NCBI RefSeq assembly: GCF_002744245.1 | Contig: NZ_NKHG01000100.1 | Location: forward strand, 1-64,000 | DNA: 64,000 bases | DNA from: Bacillus pumilus | Lineage (GTDB): Bacteria > Bacillota > Bacilli > Bacillales > Bacillaceae | Direction of reading: 5' to 3' | Part shown: positions 36,825 through 44,604 of the stretch, in pieces | Layout: each line of letters starts with the position of its first letter | Numbering within the stretch: the first letter of the stretch is position 1 | The notes under the pieces: model-generated | Told to the model about the DNA's origin: nothing | Seen by the model: only the letters and a program-made list of their open reading frames with translations | Databases searched by the model: none | Translations under genes and position numbers: made by a program

Positions 36825-37169
36825 TTACTTGATGTAAAATTCGTTTGTATAGAATGTACCGACAGTTTCAACATGGTTGCCATTCTTGTCGTAGCGCTCT
36901 ACTTCAACCTTGAATCGATAAGTACCTTTCTTGTTATCAAGGGATTCCTTGATGCCGAATTCATCGTACTGTTTTTCGCTTGGGTTAAGCGGGTTAGGTG
37001 AATTCGTTTTGATTGTGACCCATTTCCCTGCAACTTTTCGTTGAGGTATAAGGTTTGGCCCACAAATGTAATCATTGTGATTTTGAACCGCAACAACCAC
37101 AACCTTGTCCTTTCCTAAAATATGATTCGCTTTTTTCGGATTAGCAGATACACCAAACTTTGATGCCAT
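36825..37169 (-). CDS. Hypothetical phage protein, beta-rich
   Basis: 114 aa (KANHILGKDKVVVVAVQNHN, GTYRFKVEVERYDKNGNHVETVGTFYTNEFYIK). Predicted beta-sandwich-like strands, no signal peptide. Start at ATG 37169, eight bases after AAAGGGAG; two earlier in-frame ATGs overlap that site. It is a single-gene unit with its own terminator. No family recognised. Confidence 0.65.
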   Translation of the reverse strand: MASKFGVSANPKKANHILGKDKVVVVAVQNHNDYICGPNLIPQRKVAGKWVTIKTNSPNPLNPSEKQYDEFGIKESLDNKKGTYRFKVEVERYDKNGNHVETVGTFYTNEFYIK

Positions 37170-37262
37170 GCTCATCATCTCCCTTTTTATATTTTTGCGC
37201 TCCTATCCCTCACCAAAGCACGTGCAGCCATACACCCAAAAGATGACTATTCCCATAAAAAA

Positions 37263-37279
37263 ACGCCCCAGAGGGACGC
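37263..37279 (-). terminator. Terminator after the CotD-like gene
   Basis: A 7-bp GC-rich stem (two wobbles) with a 3-base loop, followed by six T on the minus strand, 24 bp past the stop. Confidence 0.7.
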
Positions 37280-37303
37280 TCAATATAAAAGTAAGATTAA
37301 ATG

Positions 37304-37593
37304 TTATCTATTCACACGACGACAACAAGGATTTTTCAAGTCACTTCCACAATCGTACTCTTCAACACAGCACTCATTCTCATACGATTCTGTCACTGGA
37401 TAAAAATTCTCAATTTTTTTGATGTGTTTATTCACATTTGTAATATGAGTTGGATGAATTCGTCTGATTGTATTCTCACTAGTTGTTTTTTTGACGATAT
37501 TACGTGTTGGTGAAACAATTGTTTGTCCTTACAATTACAATTCTTTCTCCTACGTGAACAAAAGAAAAAATCGTCCATTCTGTTGCGGCTCAT
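37304..37593 (-). pseudogene. CotD-like inner spore coat protein, one-base frameshift
   Basis: From ATG 37593 (AAAGGGTG before it) the frame reads a Cys/Arg-rich N-terminus ending NCNCKDK. It must then gain one base in the A run at 37522-37524 to continue as TIVSPTRNIV ... TIRRIHPTHITNVNKH, then NFYPVTES and a Cys-rich end (NECCVEEYDCG, PCCRRVNR). The middle block matches B. subtilis CotD (TIVPHIHPQHTTNVNH). The restored protein would be 96 aa. CotD is an inner spore-coat protein made under sigma-K. As written it is disrupted; a homopolymer sequencing error is possible. Confidence 0.75.
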
Positions 37594-37701
37594 ATCAACA
37601 CCCTTTCAACAGTTTTGACTTTCATCACAGCATATGAAAAAATAGTCAGATTGTCCTCCACAAGTATCATTAAAATTGGAAAAATCCACTTATTAACGAT
37701 G

Positions 37702-37881
37702 TTATTTTCTCCGGATACGGCCGCCTTGCCGATGGTACGTTTCGCGTCTCGTCCCCATGATTTCTTCCCAATCGCGCGTCGTTATTGGATCAGCATCATT
37801 CTCCTTCTTTCTATTAGAACCAGGAGCAATGCTTTTAAATTGCTTTAATGTCTCTTTAGAAACAGAATCCCTGATCTTCAT
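37702..37881 (-). CDS. Small basic phage protein
   Basis: 59 aa (TLKQFKSIAPGSNRKK, then TRDWEEIMGTRRETYHRQGGRIRRK). The DWEEIMGT...YxR motif recurs in small Bacillus phage proteins of unknown role. Start at ATG 37881, eight bases after GGAG. The very basic C-terminus suggests nucleic-acid contact. Confidence 0.65.
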   Translation of the reverse strand: MKIRDSVSKETLKQFKSIAPGSNRKKENDADPITTRDWEEIMGTRRETYHRQGGRIRRK

Positions 37882-38329
37882 TTCACTCGCTCCTTGCCGA
37901 ATAAGCACCACCTTACGCTATTCGCTTAAATAAATTTTTAAATGATGACTACACTCCGAGAGGATGCCAAGTACAGTCAATCATCAAGTAAAATGAAAAA
38001 CTGTCCTCGATACGGCCGCCGCAGACCAGCTGCTATCCAGGCTCAGAATGTCCCTCTCGTATGGCCACATTCATCAACACCTTTGTTCCGTATCCAGATA
38101 CGCCATTGATAAGGGAAAGGCGCGTCTCCCAATAAAAAAAGCGGACACCAATCAAGGCACTTAAAGTGCTCAATGATCAGCGTCCGCAGGTTCTTCCTTC
38201 TGGACAAAATATTCACGTTCGTTTTGCTTGTCTCTATCATACGATGACCCGCACAGGAAAAAAGGTCCCCTTTTTATCCCCCTTTTTGTCGGCTTTTTCT
38301 CGGTTTTTTCTCGGCAATGCAAATAAAAA
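37882..38329. other. Mostly non-coding gap with an orphan terminator
   Basis: I see no convincing complete gene. A strong minus-strand terminator lies at 38134-38187. One frame directly upstream of it reads DKQNEREYFVQKEEPADADH (stop at 38172-38170), which is protein-like but has no standard start codon with a ribosome site. It may be the end of a damaged small gene. Confidence 0.4.
38134..38187 (-). terminator. Terminator in the 38.1-kb gap
   Basis: GCGGAC / GTCCGC outer stem with an inner GCACTT / AAGTGC stem, followed by seven T on the minus strand. Confidence 0.75.
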
Positions 38330-38351
38330 AGTGCCCATAAAGATGGACACT
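38330..38351 (-). terminator. Terminator after the Imm1-like gene
   Basis: A 9-bp stem (one wobble) AGTGCCCAT / ATGGACACT, then six T on the minus strand. Confidence 0.8.
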
Positions 38352-38357
38352 CTAGTT

Positions 38358-38762
38358 TTAAAAATCATGTTCAAAATCGATGTCATATAAATCAACCCAT
38401 TCAACAAAATCAGGCATAGTTTTTGTACTTAAAAAGTGTTGAACAATTCTATATGCTTCTTCTCGACTTACATAACTGCATGATGGTACTTTCATTGGTT
38501 CTCCACCAACCAAATGCTCTATTGTTTCTATTTCAACATCCTTTTTCAAAGGGACTAAATAATCAGGATGTCTCATGATAAAGAATCCATATGGCTCATC
38601 ATAAAAGAAAATAAGCCATTCATCTCCTCCCTCTACCTCAAAACAAGAATCTCCACTTCCTTGTTTCCAATAATCCGCTTCTTTTTCAAAGAAAATTTTT
38701 TTAATAAATTCTTCTCCTGGATTTTCAACTGGTTCTTCAACTGGTCCATTGTATACAATCAT
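38358..38762 (-). CDS. Imm1-family immunity protein
   Basis: 134 aa. The C-terminal VPSCSYVSREEAYRIVQHFLSTKTMPDFVEW stretch (positions about 92-122) is the hallmark of the Imm1 immunity family, preceded by DEWLIFFYDEPYGFFIM. Such proteins neutralise polymorphic toxins. It has its own terminators on both sides and lies two genes downstream of an LXG toxin. It may protect against a toxin not encoded here. Confidence 0.78.
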   Translation of the reverse strand: MIVYNGPVEEPVENPGEEFIKKIFFEKEADYWKQGSGDSCFEVEGGDEWLIFFYDEPYGFFIMRHPDYLVPLKKDVEIETIEHLVGGEPMKVPSCSYVSREEAYRIVQHFLSTKTMPDFVEWVDLYDIDFEHDF

Positions 38763-38792
38763 GAGTTTTCCTCCCTAGAGAAAGAACGTCAA

Positions 38793-38828
38793 AAAGCACC
38801 CATTGCCATTTGAGCAAGTAAGTGCTTT
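38793..38828 (-). terminator. Terminator after the Imm22-like gene
   Basis: Outer stem AAAGCAC / GTGCTTT with inner pairs, followed by five T on the minus strand. Confidence 0.65.
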
Positions 38829-38835
38829 ATATTAA

Positions 38836-39219
38836 TCAATCTACGTATTCTGCTGTACCAATAAACCGTAGTGTGTACTCACCTTTATTTACTGAATTAA
38901 CAGCCAAACCGTCTTTCTCATAATTATAATTATAAATTAAAATAATGGTATTATACTTAGAGTTTAATTGGATATCATTAAATTGTTTTATCAATTGATC
39001 ATCATATGAGAAATCAACCAGAAGTTCTTTTATATCATCTTCAGCTTCTGGAATCCAATCCTTTTCAATTAAACTCCTATCATAGTAACCCAGTTTAAAT
39101 TCTTTCTCAAAAACAGATGGAATGCTATCACCATCATCGTTATACATAACTTTTGTGTAATTTTCCACCTCATCAAAATCACTAAAGTTTCCCAACCACA
39201 AAGAAACATCATTTTTCAT
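38836..39219 (-). CDS. Imm22-family immunity protein (DUF4284)
   Basis: 127 aa. It opens VSLWLGNFSDFDEVENYTKV, with YYDRSLIEKDWIPEA in the middle, the typical Imm22/DUF4284 pattern. It begins 4 bp after the LXG toxin gene and is therefore the likely cognate immunity protein, acting in the cytoplasm on the nuclease tip. Confidence 0.85.
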   Translation of the reverse strand: MKNDVSLWLGNFSDFDEVENYTKVMYNDDGDSIPSVFEKEFKLGYYDRSLIEKDWIPEAEDDIKELLVDFSYDDQLIKQFNDIQLNSKYNTIILIYNYNYEKDGLAVNSVNKGEYTLRFIGTAEYVD

Positions 39220-39223
39220 TGTA

Positions 39224-40885
39224 TTACCTCCTTAGCCCTTCCGGTAAATCCTGAACTCCATTTTTCATGCGTTTACTCGCCCATTCATTTAACTCTCTAA
39301 CAAAACTTTCATAATCAGGAGCATTATCAATAATTTTTAATATTTCATTATGTGCTTTAGTAGAGCCCCGTCCTCCATGCCGTCCAGGAGGATTAACAAA
39401 TTCAACATCTTTAGTTAGCGTCCTCAATTCTTTTATGCGATCCATACTCACATCCCACTTTTTAAATTGAGGTGTTCTTGCTACAAGATGCCACTCGTGG
39501 TAGCCTCCTGGTTGTCTGATCCTATCTTCAATTTTACTTCTCAAAGCAGGAACATTCCACGCTTTCTCAAATTCATCGACTGATAATTTATCAAACCACT
39601 TATTAAATTCTTTATTTCTAACAGAAGGGATATCAGTGCTCTTGCCAGCTCCCTTTACACCCATTTTCCCCTGAAAACCTTTTGCCCCAAACGGTAAAAG
39701 CATTGCAAGTGCAGCATTCATACTGGCCTCTTGTTGTTCTTTCGAGATCTTATTTCCAAACATGTCTCGACCTGTAATCGCTTCGCTGAAGCCATTGGTC
39801 GCGGTGAGACCGTATAAGCCTTTTTGTGATGTTTTCAACGCATCAAAAGACTTTTGTGATGTCTTGTAAATGTCGACTGCTCTGACTGCGGCTGACGTTG
39901 CTTGGGTGGTTTTATAGACGGCTTTCCCGCCTTTGAAAATGCGTCCTGCCCAGCCAACGATTGGGATATAGCCTGCTGCTGCCATGCCGCCTGCGGCGAC
40001 TCTCTGTCCCGCGGTAAGTTCTTCGCCTGTAATTGGATCGACGCCCGTAGCTGCACGTTTTGCATCATTCACACCGGTAAGCTCATTGACAATGTTTCCC
40101 CCATAATCAAGGGCTTTTTCATACCAAGGACGGTTGGCGAGCGCTTCTTGTTCCTTTGCGATCTCACGGGCTTCTTCTTGTTCTTTTTTGATTTTGAGAT
40201 ATTCAGCAGTTTGCTTCTCAATATCACTTTTTGCCTTGTAGATTTCACTATCTTGAAATGCTTTTTTGTCAAAATTCATTGGTGAAATGGCTTTTCCGTC
40301 ATTTGTCGCATTCATCATTTCTGCGTACAATGCCATTGTAGCTTGTTGCTCTGTCTCTGACAAAGCGTATTCATCTTTTAAATTCTGATCAAGCTCTCTT
40401 AGGTCATTTACTGTCTTTTTTCGCTCGTCTTCCGCATCTGCAATCTTTTCATCAAAGGTTTGGCTATCAAATACCTCCAGAGAAATGAGATCGTCGATAT
40501 CTTCAAAAATCGTTTTGAGTGCGTTTTTTTGATCCTTCACAATGCTTTTGGCATTTTTGATCCCCATATGTACAGCGTTGTCTAAAAAATGCTCTTCTAC
40601 AAAGGTATCGCCGCCAAAGCTCGTATCATCAAGTGTCCCAGACACACCTTCATGAAAAGCTATTTGCTTATCAATGAAGCTGATAAACATGTCCACATTT
40701 CCTGCTAGCTCTTTATAGAAACTTTTAATGTTGTCGGCACCTTTTCCAGTGAAATCATCACCAAGGTTTGCCACGCCTTCTAATGCCTTTTTTAAATTGA
40801 CCATTTGTTCGCGGAGTTCCTGATAATGTTTCGCTCTTGTATCCATGGCACTTGTTAGTGCTTTTGCATCAAGTATCTTCCCCAG
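39224..40885 (-). CDS. LXG-domain polymorphic toxin with C-terminal nuclease
   Basis: About 553 aa. An N-terminal LXG domain (about 1-215, coiled) directs export by the type VII (Yuk/Ess) system. A pre-toxin segment follows (GVDPITGEELTAGQRVAAGG), with a hydrophobic stretch. The C-terminal domain carries HEWHLVARTP (about 463) and GRHGGRGSTKAHNE (about 502), a His-Me-finger-type nuclease pattern. Homology of the first residues (KILDAKALTSAMDTR) shows the frame extends 13 codons above ATG 40846, to a CTG at 40885 nine bases after GGGAG. Kills competing cells; cognate immunity gene follows. Confidence 0.85.
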   Translation of the reverse strand: MGKILDAKALTSAMDTRAKHYQELREQMVNLKKALEGVANLGDDFTGKGADNIKSFYKELAGNVDMFISFIDKQIAFHEGVSGTLDDTSFGGDTFVEEHFLDNAVHMGIKNAKSIVKDQKNALKTIFEDIDDLISLEVFDSQTFDEKIADAEDERKKTVNDLRELDQNLKDEYALSETEQQATMALYAEMMNATNDGKAISPMNFDKKAFQDSEIYKAKSDIEKQTAEYLKIKKEQEEAREIAKEQEALANRPWYEKALDYGGNIVNELTGVNDAKRAATGVDPITGEELTAGQRVAAGGMAAAGYIPIVGWAGRIFKGGKAVYKTTQATSAAVRAVDIYKTSQKSFDALKTSQKGLYGLTATNGFSEAITGRDMFGNKISKEQQEASMNAALAMLLPFGAKGFQGKMGVKGAGKSTDIPSVRNKEFNKWFDKLSVDEFEKAWNVPALRSKIEDRIRQPGGYHEWHLVARTPQFKKWDVSMDRIKELRTLTKDVEFVNPPGRHGGRGSTKAHNEILKIIDNAPDYESFVRELNEWASKRMKNGVQDLPEGLRR

Positions 40886-40968
40886 AAGAAGTCACTCCCT
40901 CCTATTCATTGACAAGGTCAATTTTACCAACACAAAACTTGTCATTAAATAGGAATAAAGATACAAAA

Positions 40969-40996
40969 ACAGCACTCATATGATTCCGAGTGCTGT
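40969..40996 (-). terminator. Terminator overlapping the arpU end
   Basis: A 9-bp stem ACAGCACTC / GAGTGCTGT that includes the last arpU codons, followed by five T on the minus strand. Confidence 0.82.
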
Positions 40997-41359
40997 TGAA
41001 AGATTAAACGTCGCTTGCTTCTTCAATTTATAATACCGGTCTTTCTTCAGACCCAGTTCTTCACACACCTCCAAATCCTTCACCACACGTGATGTCAGGT
41101 ATTTCATCCGGATGATGTCTTGCTCAATTTCATCTAGGCTGTTTTCAAGAGCTCTTTCTATCTGACGGACCTTCAGTTCATTTAAAACTTCCTGGTTCCT
41201 GAGAGAAGGGAAAAGGCCTGTTGCACCATTTGCCTCCTGTTCCTTTCTGTTTTCCTCCTTCACCTTCAATGCCCTATAGACCTTAAGCTCCTTGATCAGA
41301 GCATTTCTGACATGCTTCTCGTCGATCGCTGGCAGTAAGGATAATTGTTCAGCTCCCAT
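40976..41359 (-). CDS. ArpU-family late transcription regulator
   Basis: 127 aa. The C-terminal half (SLDEIEQDIIRMKYLTS, EELGLKKDRYYKLKKQA) is a sigma-70 region 4/ArpU-like helix-turn-helix. Members act at the early/late junction of phage genomes, controlling packaging and lysis genes. Its place, between early genes and late operon, agrees. Confidence 0.82.
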   Translation of the reverse strand: MGAEQLSLLPAIDEKHVRNALIKELKVYRALKVKEENRKEQEANGATGLFPSLRNQEVLNELKVRQIERALENSLDEIEQDIIRMKYLTSRVVKDLEVCEELGLKKDRYYKLKKQATFNLSTALGII

Positions 41360-41386
41360 TTCCTCAACCTCCTATAAATAATGAAA

Positions 41387-41422
41387 GACATAGACCAGGG
41401 CAATTTTGCACCGATCTATGTC
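41387..41422 (-). terminator. Hairpin between a small gene and arpU
   Basis: GACATAGA / TCTATGTC stem (8 bp), followed by TTTC on the minus strand; weak terminator or processing site. Confidence 0.5.
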
Positions 41423-41432
41423 GTATGATTTA

Positions 41433-41666
41433 TTAATTCGCTACCTCTTTGAGATCAATCAACATTTGTTCCAAGAAAGGAATATGATCTTTACCCGCAA
41501 TAAAAGCGACATCTTCATCATCCATTCTCACAATAATCTCAATACATTTTGCGATGGGGTAAACCTCGTAATTCATTATTGATGGCATGTGCGGCTTATC
41601 AATAATGTTCTCGCTCAAGTAATGGTTTCCTATACGCTCTAAGTGGCTGTATTTTTCTTTATTCAT
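41433..41666 (-). CDS. Hypothetical phage protein
   Basis: 77 aa, acidic (KCIEIIVRMDDEDVAFIAGKDHIPFLEQMLIDLKEV). Start overlaps the previous stop. No family recognised; probably a small regulatory or host-takeover protein by location. Confidence 0.6.
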   Translation of the reverse strand: MNKEKYSHLERIGNHYLSENIIDKPHMPSIMNYEVYPIAKCIEIIVRMDDEDVAFIAGKDHIPFLEQMLIDLKEVAN

Positions 41667-42019
41667 TCCACTACCTCATCTTGTGGATACATAGCAGCTT
41701 CAACCTTTGCTAAGATTCCCTTTTCAATTTTGTTCAAATCATGCCCGTTCATTTCAGTAAAAATAATGTTGTCCTTGATGGCTGCTAGTTCTGATCTATC
41801 AAGCATAAGTTCTTCAATTAAAATCCACTCACCCATTTTTATAAATGCAACAATACAGTCCGCTTGATAAACATGTGATTCTACATCAATGTTATTTGTA
41901 ATATCGTACAAGTCTGTATTTTCTCTTTTTGATGCCGTAAAGATCACATCAAGCAAACTTTCATTACCTTCTTTTATGATTTTCTTTGATAACTTGAAAT
42001 GAAACTGTTCTTTAATCAT
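41663..42019 (-). CDS. Hypothetical phage protein
   Basis: 118 aa, mixed alpha/beta (HFKLSKKIIKEGNESLLDVIF, GEWILIEELMLDRSELAAIKD). Start ATG 42019 after AAGGGGTG; the GTG at 42028 lies in that site. Four-base overlap with the next gene suggests coupling. Function unknown. Confidence 0.62.
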   Translation of the reverse strand: MIKEQFHFKLSKKIIKEGNESLLDVIFTASKRENTDLYDITNNIDVESHVYQADCIVAFIKMGEWILIEELMLDRSELAAIKDNIIFTEMNGHDLNKIEKGILAKVEAAMYPQDEVVE

Positions 42020-42046
42020 TCTACTCACCCCTTATGATTGCGTGAT

Positions 42047-42379
42047 CTACAATAGATCAGGATTTTGATAGATGTTTCCGATGACCTCAAAAGTCTTTCC
42101 ACAAAACAGATAATTACGAAGTGGATGAGTTCGTAGGTCTCCTAAGTAACCAATTACGCAAAAACATCCATCATCAAAGACAATTTGTGCTGAGTTCTTT
42201 TGGTCATCAACTACAATATCCCCCTCATAAATCTCAACACCGTTTTTATCCTTTAATCCGGTGTACTGCATATAATCACCATGTTTATCAGCGAAAATTT
42301 CATTGACATCACCATCAAATGTTGGTGCCATCATGCCAATTCGACTTCCATACCAACCTCTAAACTTGATTTCTCTCAT
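42047..42379 (-). CDS. YopX-family protein
   Basis: 110 aa. MREIKFRGWYG at the start, YMQYTGLKDKNGVEIYEGDIV in the middle and FEVIGNIYQNPDLL at the end are the YopX signature, common in Gram-positive phages. Function unknown. Start chosen at the family's MREIKFR, behind GGGGG. Confidence 0.92.
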   Translation of the reverse strand: MREIKFRGWYGSRIGMMAPTFDGDVNEIFADKHGDYMQYTGLKDKNGVEIYEGDIVVDDQKNSAQIVFDDGCFCVIGYLGDLRTHPLRNYLFCGKTFEVIGNIYQNPDLL

Positions 42380-42398
42380 TCCGTTTCCCCCTAATCCG

Positions 42399-43103
42399 CT
42401 AGGCTGTTTTGATTCCGTTAAAGATAGGTCTCCATCCCTCAATAAAGCTCATAGCCTCTTCAAAGTCTTTTTGGAGGATGTTTGGATAAGCATTCACCCT
42501 GTAAGCGTCTTTTAAATTCTTCCATAACGCCGAGTAGAGTCTTCTCGTATTTTCATAGATTGATTTATCGACCATATCCTCGTTCCATAGCTTATGCACT
42601 CGTTTGTTAACAGCATTTTTCATGGCTTGTTGTTGTGAATAATCAAGGGTTATTTTTTTATCAATATCGTCACGAAGCTGCTTTATATCTTCTTTCATTC
42701 CGTCTACATCTTCATTCAATTGAATCGTTAACTTCATGCTTGCAAGTAGGCTTTCTTTATCACTCATAGCTTTTGGTCGTTCCTGTGACTGGATGTATTC
42801 TTTCATTCGCTTAAACTCTTGAATGAATCTAATTTTTGTTTGAACAGCTTCTTTCGTGTTGTAGCTGAATACGATCAATGTAAATGCTTCTTCGGTTAAG
42901 TCGTATTTTTTCTGTGTGCGGTTGAATTTGTCTTTGTATGAGGTGCGCTGAAAATTCAGCGCACTGAATTCTTCCCCTGCATAATCTATTTGCTTTTCAA
43001 TATCCGCTGTTACATTTTTATGTTCTTTTCCGAACATCTCAGCGATCGTCACGCTGTCTGTTACCACTTCATTTTCTTTTACAAATACTAGTTGCTTTTC
43101 CAC
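42399..43103 (-). CDS. Rha-family regulator with ORF6C-type C-terminus
   Basis: 234 aa. Residues 1-95 form a Rha domain (TDSVTIAEMFGKEHKNVTADIEK, RTSYKDKFNRTQKKYDLTEEAFTLIV). Residues ~130-230 resemble the ORF6C domain (LDYSQQQAMKNAVNKRVHKLW). Rha proteins interfere with phage growth in some hosts and act as phage regulators. Ribosome site AAGGAGG. Confidence 0.88.
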   Translation of the reverse strand: MEKQLVFVKENEVVTDSVTIAEMFGKEHKNVTADIEKQIDYAGEEFSALNFQRTSYKDKFNRTQKKYDLTEEAFTLIVFSYNTKEAVQTKIRFIQEFKRMKEYIQSQERPKAMSDKESLLASMKLTIQLNEDVDGMKEDIKQLRDDIDKKITLDYSQQQAMKNAVNKRVHKLWNEDMVDKSIYENTRRLYSALWKNLKDAYRVNAYPNILQKDFEEAMSFIEGWRPIFNGIKTA

Positions 43104-43138
43104 TCGTATTTCCTCCTTGTTATTTCTAGTGATGTGTT

Positions 43139-43225
43139 TTATTGCATCAACCCAGCGACCACGATGATCGCAATGATAGCCAGCAGAGTTAAGATGACAG
43201 GACCGTTTGACTCATGCTTCTCCAT
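43139..43225 (-). CDS. 28-residue membrane peptide
   Basis: A short ORF: MEKHESNGP, then a single hydrophobic helix VILTLLAIIAIIVVAGL. AGGGGG lies 7 bases upstream, and the start overlaps the stop of the previous gene (TGATG). Function unknown; such peptides in early phage operons can act on membrane targets. Confidence 0.55.
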   Translation of the reverse strand: MEKHESNGPVILTLLAIIAIIVVAGLMQ

Positions 43226-43437
43226 CAATAATCCCCCTGCAAATCTTGTATATTGCCTTGATAAAACGTGTTTTGCTTAATGACTTCAAAAATAATTGGC
43301 CGTTCTCCTAAGTGAGTACAAGATCCATACATATCAATTAATGCGTTTCGCATTTCGTCTTCACTAGGATAGTGATCCCATCCTCCCAAAAGTCTTATGC
43401 CTTGTACGTTTAAATAAAAAATGCTTCTCAGTTTCAT
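43225..43437 (-). CDS. Hypothetical phage protein
   Basis: 70 aa (YLNVQGIRLLGGWDHYPSED, LGERPIIFEVIKQNTFYQG). Start at ATG 43437 behind GAGAGGA; the frame extends to 43461 without a ribosome site. No family recognised. Confidence 0.55.
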   Translation of the reverse strand: MKLRSIFYLNVQGIRLLGGWDHYPSEDEMRNALIDMYGSCTHLGERPIIFEVIKQNTFYQGNIQDLQGDY

Positions 43438-43500
43438 AATGATCTTCCTCTCTTTTTTCATTCTGCTTGCTTGGCCTTATGATCAAATCGGGGGCGCAGC

Positions 43501-43725
43501 TCATGCCACGCTTTCCCAAGGTAACCGGTCAACCTTTTTCATACTTCCGGCACAGCCGATTTTCCCTAGATTCCGGCGTGCTGCTTGATAGGTAGGGTAC
43601 GTGTCATGCTCACTCCATTTATCATCTGTTAGCATCTCAGATCGCCAATAGGCAACGTATCCGCTCGCTGTATTGACGATACAAAATTCAGCAAATGGTG
43701 ATTTCGAATACCAGATTTCTTTCAT
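43501..43725 (-). CDS. Hypothetical phage protein
   Basis: 74 aa (EIWYSKSPFAEFCIVNTASGYVAYWRSEM, YPTYQAARRNLGKIG). GGAGG is 8 bases before ATG 43725. A small beta-rich protein with unknown role. Confidence 0.58.
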   Translation of the reverse strand: MKEIWYSKSPFAEFCIVNTASGYVAYWRSEMLTDDKWSEHDTYPTYQAARRNLGKIGCAGSMKKVDRLPWESVA

Positions 43726-43741
43726 TTTCACTGCCTCCATG

Positions 43742-43948
43742 CTATAGATTTATTTTGTGTGAACTTGAGTAATTTAAATTTGTGAATTGGCCGTCACGTG
43801 TAGTGATTTCCGTTTTCCCGTAAATGGGTGCTTCAGCTAAAAACGCTTCGTTGGAATGGCCATCTAGGATGATGACTTTAACTTCTCCTTTTTCAAAAAG
43901 CTGATCAATTGAGATGTTAGAGTCTATATGTTTGTAAGGATTATTCAT
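43742..43948 (-). CDS. XtrA/YqaO-family protein
   Basis: 68 aa. SIDQLFEKGEVKVIILDG followed by YGKTEITTRDGQ fits the PBSX XtrA / skin YqaO family of unknown function. Its ribosome site GGGAGG lies within a 12-bp inverted repeat with 43999-44010, so initiation may be controlled by RNA folding. Confidence 0.65.
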   Translation of the reverse strand: MNNPYKHIDSNISIDQLFEKGEVKVIILDGHSNEAFLAEAPIYGKTEITTRDGQFTNLNYSSSHKINL

Positions 43949-43968
43949 GCGCACAAGGCCTCCCATGT

Positions 43969-44023
43969 TATAATGAATTGTCGGGATTCATTAGAGCCGG
44001 AGCCTTGTGCTTTGGTTCTTTTT
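43969..44023 (+). ncRNA. Candidate short plus-strand RNA
   Basis: An extended -10 (TGT followed by TATAAT, 43969-43974, no good -35) is followed by a terminator at 43993-44019 (11 pairs including wobbles) and TTTTTA. The unit would give a ~40-nt RNA antisense to the leader of the XtrA-like gene. Confidence 0.4.
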
Positions 44024-44303
44024 ATTTGTCCTGGAGAGCTTGCAAATCACGTACACACATTCTAAATAGGTGTTCGTCCTTTATGTCTAAGGACAAATCG
44101 ATCAGAGCCTTTAATTCATCTTTAGTGATCGTTACATCCAAGTTTTTAACCCAATGTTTAGGAACAGCCGTATATTTTCCTTTAGTTGTCTTAACTAAAA
44201 TCTCACCTTCAGAGATTTTCACGACGTAACCAGATATATGAAACATTCTGCGATCAACTTCACCTAAAGCTTCCACCCAATCGCCTTCTACGATGTTCCT
44301 CAT
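44022..44303 (-). CDS. Small phage protein with IDEAL-like C-terminus
   Basis: 93 aa. An N-terminal SH3-like part (VEGDWVEALGEVDRRMFHISGYVVKI, GEILVKTTKGKY) is followed by ITKDELKALIDLSLDIKDEHLF, resembling the IDEAL helix pair. Start ATG 44303 overlaps the previous stop (ATGA). Function unknown. Confidence 0.65.
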   Translation of the reverse strand: MRNIVEGDWVEALGEVDRRMFHISGYVVKISEGEILVKTTKGKYTAVPKHWVKNLDVTITKDELKALIDLSLDIKDEHLFRMCVRDLQALQDK

Positions 44304-44458
44304 TTCCGAAAGCTCCTTCCGCACTTCGAGCAGTAAGGACCATTGAAAACCCGCGTGCAAAATTCCAACTCATAGCCTCGCTCAACTGAAACTATGTTTC
44401 TACACTTGAAGCAAAAGAAGTGTTTATGTTTGAAGAAGAACTTGATTTTATTAATCAT
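44300..44458 (-). CDS. Zinc-ribbon micro-protein
   Basis: 52 aa with FCFKC (Cys16, Cys19) and YCSKC (Cys43, Cys46): two CxxC knuckles. The ATG at 44458 overlaps the end of the previous gene and the stop overlaps the start of the next one, so it is embedded in the operon. Confidence 0.68.
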   Translation of the reverse strand: MINKIKFFFKHKHFFCFKCRNIVSVERGYELEFCTRVFNGPYCSKCGRSFRK

Positions 44459-44604
44459 CTGACAACCCTCCATCCTTTTTTCTTCCGGCTTATCAACTCA
44501 TATTTCTTGAGTGGTTCATAGAGGTGGACGCGCTGTCCATCCTCTTCGCGATAAAGCAAGAACCACCGTTTTGAGCGTTTGCGTGCCACCTTATGCAGCC
44601 CCAT
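44455..44604 (-). CDS. Small basic protein
   Basis: 49 aa, strongly basic (KVARKRSKRWFLLYREEDG, KKYELISRKKKGWRVVR). It starts inside the end of the preceding gene (14-bp overlap). The longer frame to 44790 shadows that gene and is not used. Start choice is uncertain. Confidence 0.5.
   Translation of the reverse strand: MGLHKVARKRSKRWFLLYREEDGQRVHLYEPLKKYELISRKKKGWRVVR

Noticed and set aside
38043-38240. Minus-strand 65-codon ORF
   Set aside because: It reads through a strong terminator hairpin with a T run (38134-38187) and has no ribosome site; composition is not protein-like.
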